From Lophium mytilinum (Eukaryota > Ascomycota > Dothideomycetes > Mytilinidiales > Mytilinidiaceae): 64,000 nt of DNA. The stretch covers positions 1 through 64,000 of the forward strand of contig MU004193.1 of NCBI GenBank assembly GCA_010093605.1, written 5' to 3'. A program made the translations under genes and the position numbers. The notes under the pieces were generated by a model. The model saw nothing but the letters and a program-made list of their open reading frames with translations. It was not told where the DNA came from and did not search any database. Below are positions 11,319-21,897 of this stretch, one piece after another; the first letter of the stretch is position 1, and each line of letters begins with the position of its first letter.

Positions 11319-12054
11319 GTCATCGGTGTCATCGCCAGACGCTTCTCGGTCGTAGATACATGACGTCGTCAGAGGCCGCCTGGCAAGAGTACAGGTGGCT
11401 CAAACCGAGTCAACCACGGGTTGGGCCAATTCCGAAGATAATTCGAAGCACTTCACACCGCGAGGTCTAGGTGTGCGCGAAGTTATGTCGTATCTTTGAT
11501 TACTGGCTATTGACTAGCTAGGCTGCCCCTCTCAGTAGTGTCCAGTGAGCAAGATTGGAGCGGAATAATATTAATCTCGAGAATCCAGACTGACGATATG
11601 GTACTACACATGTCTAGGCACAATGTCAAGTTCCATGCAGTTCATAACAGAATGCCGTTTAACTTACTGTCTACCTACTAGCTGGGCCATTCCTTACATT
11701 AGTGTCCAGTGAGCAGAACTGGAGCTGAGCAGTGATAGTATGAGTGTACCAGATATATGACCTTGTTGCACACTACATTTACATCTTGCGTTTATATCGT
11801 GCTCTACACGTTCGGACTTTGACTGAACGGGTATCTACTCATCAGGCTACTCCGTACGTGGTATCAAGCATGCAAAGGTCATGCAAGTTAAACTATAGAA
11901 GAGTTAGCAATGGCCGTCTCGTTTCCGCCACAGTAACAAGCTACTTACCATTGCCACGGGATCGGAATTGCTTCATCGTTTCGACTGAGAGCACTCAAAA
12001 GTCCATCGAATTCGGCTCCTCGATGTCGGAAGCAGCGAAAGTGGGCGACAGCCT
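11319..12054. other. Intergenic with dispersed-repeat copies
   Basis: No gene-like frame is seen. A copy of a dispersed repeat lies at 11613-11762, and a partial relative of its right half at about 11506-11570 (ACTAGCTAGGC then GTGTCCAGTGAGCA). The 12,000 end holds the 3' flank of the Zn2Cys6 gene. Confidence 0.5.
11613..11762 (+). repeat. Dispersed repeat family 2, copy 1
   Basis: The segment CTAGGCACAATGTCAAGTTCC...TTTAACTTACTGTC...CTACTAGCTGGGCCATTCCT...AGATATATGAC matches 35571-35720 in the same order and orientation, at moderate identity by eye. The right half (ACTAGCTGGGCC...GTGTCCAGTGAGCA) is echoed at 11506-11570. The element class is unknown; no coding capacity is seen. Confidence 0.65.
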
Positions 12055-14549
12055 TCAATCGCTCAAATCCCCCCAATACTCCTTCAAATCATCCATCCTC
12101 CACTTCGTCCCCCACCCCGTCTCATGCTCAATCCTCTCATAAGCTTCCAAAATCGCCTTGTGTTCACTCGGGTGACTCATGACCTGTCCCGCAATCCAAA
12201 GCGGCTGGATCGCATTCGTCCAGCATCCGTGATGCGTATTCGAAATCGAAATCGCGCATATCTGCCGCGCATGCCAGAGGATACTCCTCGGTTTCTTCAG
12301 CAATTTCGTGCTTCGGGGCCTCTTCTGCAGCATCAAGAGCGCCGCGGTGTGGTAAAGCTGGTTCCCCGATACTGCGGGACCATTCCCGAAGAGGAGCGTG
12401 GGAAAGGGGCGGTTCTCGTTAGTATCGGCGGGGATGCAGACGATGGCTTTCATCTCTTCGGGGCGCTCCGAGTACCAGTCTTCGATGTAGTTGAACAACT
12501 GCAGCCAACGCGATTCGTAAATGCTCTCAGAAACGGGGTTGGCGAAAAGATCGAGCGCTTCTGCCATTAGGAAGACGGCGAAGTTCGCGTAGGTGTCAAA
12601 GCCGGGACTGGATCGGAAGGCGTGGACGTCGTTTTCGATGTTGGTTCGAGATGCCCAGTGTCTAGCAGGAATCAAGGTCCTTTCGGAGGAGATGAGACCA
12701 CCGCAGACGTCCATTCGTGCGAAGCACCAGAAGAGAGCTTGCTCGACGCCTCCGACGCAGCCATTGATTCCTACAGCTTCCATCAGGGATGCACAGCCGT
12801 CTAAATGTCTTCGCCACTCTTTTGGAGAGCAGCTCAGCATCTCAAGGACGCAAAGTACTACACATGATGCAATGACGGCCGTGTTTCTTGTTTGAAGCTG
12901 AGGGAGCAGATGATGAATCGCTTCCTGGTAAAGCGCTAGACTTCTTGATGACTTTCTATTCATCTCTTTACGCTCCAACTGCCTAGCTGATAAGGCAAGA
13001 ATAGAGTACTTCAGATGCGTGTGCGATTTCGCCATTAGTGGAAGCATATGCTCGAAATGCCTTTGATTGTCGAATTTGTCGAGCCAAGGAGCCACCTCGT
13101 CGATCCAGTTCTTCCACAGCTCGTACTCCTCAAGAGGTGGCAGATCTACCGCTTTGTATATTCCATTTTGTGGCTGCAGATCCGGAAGTGTGGCAGAGGA
13201 ACGTCTGGAAGGATTCCATGTTGGAGCGCTGTGCGCATGAGTAACGCTTTCTAGACCCGGGGAGACGTGGCGTGATGGGGCATTGGAGCGAGCGGTGTTG
13301 ATGATGTGGGTTCTTAAAGTGCTATGTAGCTCTAGATATGTAGAGCCGGGTATAAATAGCCCGTCCTCGAATAAAGGATCTCCGTAGTCAAAGATGTCGG
13401 GCTCGATTGGAGTACCGTGGTGCTGAGCGTCTCCCAGTTGAATCGGAATATCAGATACATGAGGAGACGTCATGTGTGGCTGTGTGTCACGTAACGATAG
13501 TAGATTTGTCGCCGCCGTATGGGCGAAAGACTGGGAATTAGGAGACGCGGTGTATGCAAGCCGTTGCGAATTCGGAGACGTGGTTGAAGACTCCGCTTCA
13601 GTGGCAAACCCTGGAGATAGAAGTGTATTAGTGGGTTGAAATGGAGGAGATCCGAATACGATATCCGATGTCGTTGGATTTGAATAGGTTTGCTGTAACT
13701 CCGGCACCGGATAGTCAGCAGTAGACGCCGAAACACGCGCCTTTCTGGTGCTTTTTGTTGTTGGTCGTTCAAAGGCATGGTTCTGCGATGGTGGGGTGTC
13801 GGAAATGCGAAAAGTGTGACTTGATTCGATTGCTAGGTCCTCGTTCCAGTCGATGGCGGTCTCCAGGAAGCTATTCTCGCGCCAGTAGTCCCGAACAATC
13901 TCAGACGTAACGTCAAGAATCTAGATGCTGGTAAGTATTGTTCTGAGCGGCCGCAAGATACAGTGTCTCGTAATAGATGACCGTGCAGCTTCCCGCCAAA
14001 CAGACATCTGGGCCGATGTATCGCCCTTCAAGATCATATCCACCGCTCTGCCACTATCCGGAATGGCCTCTCGAGATTATCAACTGTTCTTTAGCTGCAC
14101 TTCCCTCAAGTTGGAGTTCTGAAGCAACTACGAGGCCCCACAGCATTGGCAGGAAAGTACACGGATACACATGACCAAAGGTCGAAGCTTGTGAAGAAAC
14201 GAAAAATCATCAACCAACATACCTCATACTGCCTCGGCCTCTTCCTCGCCCTCCCACACTTCATCGACGGATGATCGTCCTGGATGTTATGCGCATTCTC
14301 CGTCCTAAACGACAGCTGCGTCCGCCATTCACAAGCTTCCCCGCGCTTTTGACAATTGGAGCAGCACGGCTTGATCTCGTTGCCTACACAATCCTATAAG
14401 AAGACTGACGACTACACACCGAAGAAGTTGAACTCACACTTCTTCCTCCGCAGCCGACAATTCAAACACCCATTGCGCGTCCTAGTCCGTTTCTGTGGTC
14501 CGTCGTCCATGAGCTCTTCATCCGCGGGCGAGGCGGGGCCGGCTGCCAT
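12055..14549 (-). CDS. Zn2Cys6 transcription factor with Fungal_trans_2-type domain
   Basis: Complement of 14438-14549, 14223-14383 and 12055-13920, giving 712 residues. The Zn2Cys6 finger is complete once the 54-bp first intron is removed: Cys 28, 31, 38, 45, 48 and 55 in C-x2-C-x6-C-x6-C-x2-C-x6-C spacing, with the basic run RLRRKK after the second Cys. The second intron (13921-14222, 302 bp) is unusually long here; the joint ...RKRPRQYE / ILDVTSEIVRDYW fits related regulators. The C-terminal ~420 residues (LEEYELWKNWIDEVAPWLD, HLKYSILALSARQLE, SWRRHLDGC-like, WLQLFNYIEDWYSERP) look like the helical Fungal_trans_2/ARCA-like domain. It should be a nuclear sequence-specific regulator. Its position beside a sugar transporter and dihydroxyacetone genes makes it the natural candidate pathway regulator (inference). 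Confidence 0.87.
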
Positions 14550-15099
14550 ACTAATCCCTCAGTCACCGATGTTGGCGCGAGAATGTAGAGAGGAGGAGCA
14601 TTGTTTTCGGCGAGATAGAAGGTAACGGGAAGAGAGCGGAGGTCACGCAGGTAATCTGGGGTGCCACGAGGTGTGGAGAAAAAACGCCACGAAATGCGGG
14701 CTACGGTAGCCGCACTCGGCCGCGTCTCGGGATTACCGAGACGTGAGGTCTGGGACTGGAATTCACTTTTATATGAGTTGCTAGTGATATCAAAATGGTT
14801 TGAGATGAATTGTGGGTACATAGAAGACCTTGAAGCGTGGAGGACGAGGTCACGTGATAAGCAGCTTTGAGATGCCATTCTAGTTCGTAATTTCCTTCAC
14901 GCACATAATCTACTCCGATGAAATTCTGATTCACGCATCTACTAGTATTGAAGCGAACCGATATGCATGATTGAATGTAGAAAACCGGCTATTCACATAA
15001 AGCCGACCATATATACATATATACATCCCATCCATCATCCTCTTCACTCCAAGAGCCCCACCCCATCACTTCCCCACAATCTTAGCCTTATAGCAAAAT
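14550..15099. other. Intergenic, promoter side of regulator
   Basis: This is the 5' region of the Zn2Cys6 gene and the 3' flank of the sugar transporter. A run of TATATACATATATACAT lies near 15008-15024. No further gene is seen. Confidence 0.45.
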
Positions 15100-16872
15100 C
15101 TAATTAAACTTGATCTCCTCCACCTTCTCCGCGTTCTTTTCCTTCTTCCCCTCCAGACTCAAATCACTCGAATGTCCACTCTCCTCGCTTCCACCCATCG
15201 ACGTCTTCCAATGCATGATAACCTTCCCACCTGTGAACAGTTTATCAATTTGCTCGAGCGTCAGGTTCTGCGTCTCCGGGTAGAAGAAGTAGATCAAAGG
15301 CAAGAAGCAGAAGTTGAAGACGGAGAAGTAAATGTAAGTTTTCCAGGCGATGGATCTGATGCTGACGGGTGTGATTTCGACGACGAGGAAGGTGAAGATC
15401 CCTGCAATTACGATATTAGCATTTACAGTTTTTTTTGGGAGTGATGAGAGGTAAAATGGGGCGTTGCGTACAGTTCGAAGCAGTAGCAAGCGCCGCAGCT
15501 CGCGTGCGGATGGCAAGCGGTGCGTATTCCGCTGGTAGCAACCAGGGGATAGCGAGGAGTCCGACGGCGAAGAAGAAGTTGAAGAGGAAGAGCATGATGA
15601 TGGCTACGATGCCCGCACTTGAGCTGCCGTTCGCGACGGTGCCGGCGAGGATGGCCATGCAGGCGCCTTGACCAGCTGCAGCGAAGAGCATCAATTTGCG
15701 GCGACCGAGGCGGTCGATGATCCAGATTGGGATAAGAGAGGAAAGGAAGTATGCGACGCCTAAGATAGGATTAGCTCTGCATGAGAAGTGCGTGATGAAC
15801 GAGGGTTAGCTTACCATTGAAACCGGCAACTAGGAGGGCGGTGTTATGTGCCAGACCCACAGACTGCTCGAATATAACCGGTGCGTAGTAAGTTATGAGG
15901 TTTATGCCCGATAGCTGCTGCATAAACTGTCCGCCGATACCAAGGAGGGTGCGGTAAAGGAACTTCTGCTCCCCATTCTTCATCATGGTCTTGTAGCTTC
16001 CCGCCGCAGCAGCTTGGCGTTCCTCGACAATCGCATCCTGGATGAGTTTGATCTCGATATTGAGCGTGTCATCCTGCTCTGTGATCTCTTTGGCGTTGTT
16101 TTCCAATGCCCAGAGAATGTGTCGTGCTTCATCGTGTCGGTCGTGGGCAATAAGCCATCGTGGTGACTCTGGCAGAACACTGATACCCGCGAGGGTAAAG
16201 AGCGCGAAGAGAATTTGAAGCGCCAAGGGGAAGCGGAATTGGGCTTCGCTGGATACGTAGCTCATGCCGTAGTCGACCCAATAGGCCGTCATGACGCCGA
16301 AGATGTTGATGGCGAGTTCGATTGCGAGGCCCTTGCCACGCTTGTGGGCTTTCATCAATTCGGAGTGCCATACAGCTGGTATGGTCAGTATGGCAATGAA
16401 AAGCGGACTGTGGTGTGTATCGACGTACGGATAGTGCTGGTGTTCATCCCGTTACCGAGACCAGCTACGATACGACCAACGATAATTTGAGGGATGGTGC
16501 TCGCTGAAGCTTGGAGAGCGGCTCCGATGCTCAGAACAATAGAACCAATGATGATGCACCATCTCCGCCCCATTTTTTCTCCGAACAGCATGCAGAAGAT
16601 GGCACCAAAGAAGCAGCCCTATAAATGTTGGTTCGAGAAAGTATGTTTCATACCAGGGGACTTACGATTTCGTAGATTGCAACCACAGTTCCTTGGAGCG
16701 ATGAGCTTCCATGACCGCTATCGGTAGTATCAATCTGGGGAAAGGTGTTCGTGAATGCTACGCCCGTGAGCAGACCAGACATGACACCTTGATCATAACC
16801 GAATAGGAGAAACCCTGAGCCCGCAGTGGCTGTGATGGCCCAGCTAAGGGCCCGACCCGTGAGGATGGTCAT
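15100..16872 (-). CDS. MFS sugar (hexose/polyol) transporter
   Basis: Complement of 16666-16872, 16429-16618, 15815-16375, 15472-15759 and 15100-15401, giving 515 residues. All four introns are 47-70 bp with consistent phases. Sugar-porter signatures are intact: GYDQGVMSG in helix 1, GEKMGRR (82-88) in the loop 2-3 position, PESPRWL (201-207) after helix 6, QQLSGINLITYY (285-296) in helix 7, DRLGRRK, and PETQNLTLEQID near the C-terminus. Length and motif order are those of fungal plasma-membrane hexose/polyol symporters with 12 helices. It is divergently arranged with the dihydroxyacetone kinase gene across a 770-bp shared upstream region, suggesting co-regulation. Substrate cannot be read from sequence. 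Confidence 0.93.
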
Positions 16873-17642
16873 GATGGCGGAGGATGAAGGGTGATGATAT
16901 TGAATTAAAAGAGGAAGCTCGAGGCTGTGAAAAGCAAAGAGATTCCGGGAACTTGGATACTTTAAGTAGAAACCTTACTGAAGTCACGATATGCCCGCGA
17001 CTTGCTAACGTGCGCCTTAAACGTGGAGACCCCAGGCGCAAAGTCATGATGCTCCATGGGGAATCACAATGCGGAGGGACTACGGGGCGAAAAAACTCGA
17101 AACGAGCACTAAACCAGGCCACGAACATGCCATAGCCGGCATTGGAGGCAGCTGCAAGCGCTTTCCGGTCCACGGTGCTTCGTCGGTGCCGTTGTTCAAG
17201 GACATGGTTTGCAGGCGATGATGATATTCTCTGCATGACTCGCGATGCGGAAGGACGTGCCCGGCGGCTAGTCGGACCTTTTTGCGAACCGGTGCCCCAA
17301 GTCGGCCGCTGCTTCGCATTGCCTATTTCGTCAAACGGCAGCTCTAACGCTTAATCGGCCGCAACCCCCTGCGGCATGCCCGCTCCGTTCTCGCTGTCGA
17401 CGAAACACCCGTGACATTTCCACTTTGGGTCACGATAGTCTTCAATAAGTCATCATTGATGGAAAATTGAATCACACGATGACTTGGGACGGCAGAAGCT
17501 CCGAACGCTTGCGGCTTCTAGACCCACGGCCGCGCAGTCCTTTTGGACCATCGTGGAACGGCGTCAAGGTCAAAATATCTACTCGACCGCCTGACCCGCG
17601 CTGAGGCTGTAATCAATATCATACTCTCGATCAATCTTCAAC
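16873..17642. promoter_or_regulatory. Bidirectional promoter region, transporter / DHA kinase
   Basis: The 770 bp between two divergent start codons holds no gene-like frame. It is rich in CGG and GCCG triplets (for example near 17256-17310 and 17350-17375), the half-sites read by Zn2Cys6 proteins. No spacing was shared well enough to call a defined site. Confidence 0.5.
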
Positions 17643-19728
17643 ATGTCTCTTGGCAAACACTTCATCAACGATGTTACGAACCCAGTGGAACGAGCCTTGC
17701 GGAGTATGCTTCTGCATGACACAGCTCTACGCTTGATTGAATCAGAAAAGGGTGCGAAAACATCATCATATATAGCAATTTTATTCCCAGCTATCTTCTA
17801 ACTCCGATAAAGTTCTGTATCGTCAACAATCGAATGGCTCCTCCAAAGTACTCCTTCTTTCTGGAGGAGGAGCGGGCCATGAACCCGCGCACGCAGGCTT
17901 CCTCGGTGAAGGGATGCTTGATATTTGCGTCTCCGGCAACACCTTCGCATCGCCATCAGCATCACAGGTCTTTGCAGGCGTCAAGTCGTTACCTTCACCT
18001 CAAGGGTAGGCGGGGAAATGCGACCTCTCGCGCGATTGACTGACTGTCTTTAGAACCCTCATGATCGTAAAGAACTACACTGGCGACAAGCTTAACTTTG
18101 GTCTCGCTGCTGAGAAAGCGAAAGCAATCGGCAAACGCGTCAATGTCGTGTTCGTTGGCGACGATGTAGCTGTAGAAGGGAATGGTTTGGTCGGAAGACG
18201 TGGATTGGCGGGTGTAGCCTTTGTGCATAAAGTTGCTGGAGCACTTGCGAGCTCTGGGTTCGTCTGCCATCTTTCTTCTCTGATGTCGTATTGCTGTGTT
18301 ATCTTCGACTGATCTGACCTCTTCTAGTGCGGACCTTGACTCTACCACAGCAATCGCTCAAAAGGTGGCAGACCAAATGGCGACCGTCGGAGTGAGTCTT
18401 GACCGATGCAGCGTACCGCGAAGAGGAGAACAAGAGCCACTTCCTTTCGATCAACTCGAATACGGCATGGGCATCCACAATGAACCAGGAGTGCGCAGGG
18501 CTAGGATTCCGTCGCTATCAGAAACAGTAACACGAGTCCTACAAATGCTCACCAAGAAACGGAGTATAAGCTGGACACCAACTACAACGCAATGTCTTGC
18601 TGTAATGGTGAACAACCTTGGCGGACTCAGCGTGCTAGAGTTGAACGTTGTTACGCAAGAAGTGGTACGCCAGCTGAGAAAGGATGGCCTCCAGATTCGA
18701 AGACTCCTGATGGGAACTTTTGTCAGCTCTTTGAACGGTCCTGGATTCTCGGTAACATTGCTCGAAGTGGATCCCCAAATCGAGATGCTCTTAGATGCAC
18801 CGACTACAGCACCTGCATGGCCGAAGATAATCAGCCCTATCAGCATCAGTGCTGCAGATGACCAAATCATTCACGAGGCCGATACCGAGGCGGTTCCGGT
18901 GTCAGAAGGAACTCCGTTACTACCAGGTAAGGATATCTATCGCCCCTAAGCGATATGCGTTAACTGATTGTTAGTGTCTTCCGCTCTAATTACCACCATA
19001 ATACAATCAATCGTTTCCTCCGTCTTCACTTCCGAACCCTTAATAACGCACTACGACACCATCGCCGGCGACGGCGACTGCGGCGAAACTCTCCTAAATG
19101 GGGCGAACGGTACTTCTCCTTCCCATTCTCCTTTCATCAGTCTTGATTCTAACACCCCCCAGCCCTCCTCACCGAGTTCAGCAACCCAACCTCTCCTACC
19201 CTCTCCCTTCCCACCGTCTTTCACACCATCGCCACCGTAATCGAACGCAGCATGGGCGGCACCTCCGGCGCCATCTACGCCATCTTCCTGAACGCTGTCT
19301 CCACCGCCCTCGCTAAAACCAGCACTTCTACCGACTTTAGAAAGACCGCACCCCCGTCTCCTCCTATGTCACCATCCACTGGCCCTCAGTCCCAGCTCTC
19401 TTACTCGATCATCATCGCTTCGGCGTTCCGGTCTGGGCTTACAGAACTCTGTAAATATACCTCCGCGCGCAAGGGGCATCGCACACTGATGGACGCGCTC
19501 ATCCCATTCGTGGATGTATTCGAAGAGAGTGGCGATTTAATCAGAGCCGGCAATGCGGCGAGGGAGGGTGCAGAGGGCACTCGGAGCATGAAAGCACTCT
19601 TAGGCCGGGCAAGTTATGTGGGTGAAAGTGCTTTCGAAGGTGAAAAGGGGGGTATTCCAGATCCCGGAGCATTAGGGGTTGTGAGTGTGGTTGATGGAGT
19701 ATGTAAAGGGTTAGCTACTGAATCATAG
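17643..19728 (+). CDS. dak1: Dihydroxyacetone kinase (DAK1-DAK2 type)
   Basis: Join of 17643-17751, 17813-18005, 18054-18257, 18328-18926, 18975-19109 and 19163-19728, giving 601 residues, the usual length of eukaryotic ATP-dependent DHA kinases. The DakK domain shows [15 protein letters not shown] (53-67), [24 protein letters not shown] and [10 protein letters not shown], where His219 corresponds to the residue that binds dihydroxyacetone covalently. The DakL domain shows [14 protein letters not shown] (395-408), with the Asp residues that hold Mg-ATP, and [16 protein letters not shown]. The reaction is dihydroxyacetone + ATP to DHAP, in the cytosol. Two donors are non-consensus (GTGCGA at 17752, GTTCGT at 18258), but phase and homology require them. 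The gene diverges from the sugar transporter and lies near a dihydroxyacetone-synthase-like transketolase, which suggests one pathway. Confidence 0.94.
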
Positions 19729-20242
19729 GGAATGGGGAATGGAGATCTGGATTATAGGGGGTCCGAAGCTTGGTATATATTATCATAGAACATGTTCAAG
19801 AGGGTATTTTATTCGTCCGATTCATAACCTACACGGAACTAGTGACGATTGACTTGTTATTGAGAGCAGCTTTTGAGTGAGATACTCGTGAATATCACAT
19901 AGCTTCATTGATTCATATTGTACAAAGTCCTCTAACATGCCATGAGAAATTGGACAGGATGTCGAATCATTGATTCCACTAATCAGGAAACCTGGGAAAC
20001 GTGTTACGGTCTTACCCATCACTCTTCTCTGCAAAACACGCTGCACTGATAGCACGTGACCTTCGACCGAGCACTTCGCAAACTTCGCTCGCGATAACCT
20101 TCAAGCAAGATCTGGTTATCCACGCATCCGAAATAAGCATCTCCTCACTAAACCACTGCTTCACATCTCTACTCACGACAATACAGCACATCTAGAAATT
20201 CCATCAAGTCTATAACGCCATCTACCCCTTCCCCTTTCCAAT
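19729..20242. other. Intergenic between convergent genes
   Basis: This is the 3' flank shared by the DHA kinase and the SDR gene, which converge here. No additional gene or strong repeat is seen. Confidence 0.5.
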
Positions 20243-21251
20243 CTACGCGCTAGCACAATGTCCCCCATCCACCCTCAAATCCGCCCCCGTCATAAACGCA
20301 CTCCCCTCCGACAACAAAAACACCGCCGGCGCCTTGAAATCCTCCGGCGCGCCCAACCTCCCTAGCAGCGCCCCCGCCATCCATATCTTCTCCACCTCCG
20401 GCTCCGCCTTCAGCAAATCATCCGTCATAGCCGTCCGAATATACCCGGGGGAGATCGTATTCACGCGGATACCGTACTGTCCCCACTCCTGCGCGACGGA
20501 GCGGCACATCTGGTGCACAGCCGCTTTCGAGGTGTTGTAAGCGGTGCAAGTAAGCCCCTACCCAGAGAAACCACATTAGTCTTCGATTCCCAAAACCTCC
20601 TCTGGGTGGGTGGATGGGTGCGTGAGTAGGGTGGGAAATAAAACTAGAAAACCAAAAAAACCCAAAACATACCCTATTCGCCACCTGCCCGCTCATACTC
20701 GCAATCATCACCACACTCCCCCTTACCCCCCTCTCCCTCATCACCCCGGCCGCCAACTTCGCCGTCAAGAAAGTCCCCACCACATTCACCCTCAGTATCC
20801 GCTCAAAATCCGCCGCCGGGTACTCCAACGCGGGAATCTTCTGCTGGATCCCCGCGCACGCCACCGCGCCCCAGAACACGCTGCCCGCGCGCTCCGCGCC
20901 CGCCGCGATCTCGGCAAACACGGCGGCGAGCGCGGGCTCGTTGGTGATGTCGCAGTGGTGGTAGGTGCAGGTGAGGTGGGCGGGCTTGGCGAGGGCGAGC
21001 AGGGCGCTCCAGTCGGGTTCGGAGGGGGAGGGCAGGATGTCGATGCAGGCGACGTGGCCGCCGGCTTCGAGGACGGCGGCGGCGAGGGTGATGCCCAGGC
21101 CGCGGCCGGCGCCGGTGATGATGGTGGTTTTGTGGGCGAGGGAGAAGAGGGAGGGGGAGGGGCTGGCGGCGGGGGCGGTCGCGGTGGTGAGGGCGGATTC
21201 GGGGTTGGTGGGGGGGAGGGCGAGGTCGGGGAGGATGGCGCTGGGGGACAT
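20243..21251 (-). CDS. Short-chain dehydrogenase/reductase
   Basis: Complement of 20673-21251 and 20243-20557, 297 residues, one 115-bp intron. It is a classical SDR with an N-terminal Ala/Pro-rich extension of ~38 residues. Cofactor motif TGAGRGLG is at 46-53, an Asp (CID, 71) follows beta-2, and VACAG replaces the usual NNAG. The catalytic set is Ser187 (ASMSGQ), Tyr200 and Lys204 (YNTSK). Then come GIRVNTISPGYIRTAM and a C-terminal GADLRVDGGHCA. The acidic residue after beta-2 favours NAD over NADP (inference). The family includes fungal polyol/ketose dehydrogenases (mannitol, arabinitol and sorbose reductase types). It is divergent from the transketolase gene with a 646-bp shared upstream region. 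Base composition is very GC-rich in the first exon. Confidence 0.9.
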
Positions 21252-21897
21252 TTTGGGGGAGGAGGGGTGGGTGTGAGGTTTGAGGTGTGAAGTATGAAGT
21301 TTGGAGATATGAGGGTTGAGGGTTGAAAGCTAGAGGAGATTTGGAGTTGAACAAGATGTTGTGGCGAAGAGTGAAAGAAAGTGGAAATAGTACCCCTCGA
21401 TGAGAAAGAAAAGAAACCCACACTTCTTACCCGCGTCTACTTACCGGGCTTACCAGAGAATTTCCAGGAACCTGGAGCAAGGGTCTTTGCGTTCCTAGGA
21501 AGTCTGCCCATGCCATGTGGAGTAGCTCCACCTGGAGAAGTTTGAGGAGAAAGCGCGTGCCGCGTGACGGGAACGCGACGTCGCCGGGAGCGCTTATGAT
21601 GTCTACTTTGATATCTTCGAAATTGTTAGTGTATAGCCAATCCGTGGTTCTAGAAAGAAGGGACGCTAGCTCGAAGCCGAGATGGGATACTCGAAGCGCT
21701 CCTCGCACCCTACGGCGACATTCTCGGCATACCTTCCCCGCCGCCCCACCACGATCTGCTCCAGCTTCCGTAGGGGTCATGATGTTTTGAAGAGGGAAGC
21801 TATGAGAGCTTGTCAACATGTTGAAAAGAAACTATCCCATGCAATTCCCGGGTTCTGCACTCAGTTTCCTCCTCATTCCTCGCATTATCCATTCGCC
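21252..21897. promoter_or_regulatory. Bidirectional promoter region, SDR / transketolase
   Basis: 646 bp separate the divergent start codons. On the SDR side it begins with a purine-rich tract (21252-21345). No independent gene was accepted; a GC-balanced minus-strand frame at 21427-21819 has no recognisable domain. Confidence 0.45.

Noticed and set aside
20792-21423. Long Pro/Ser- and Arg/His-rich frames antisense or out of frame to the SDR gene (also 20610-21290 Gly-rich)
   Set aside because: These are shadows of a very GC-rich exon; composition is extreme and the SDR frame explains the sequence.
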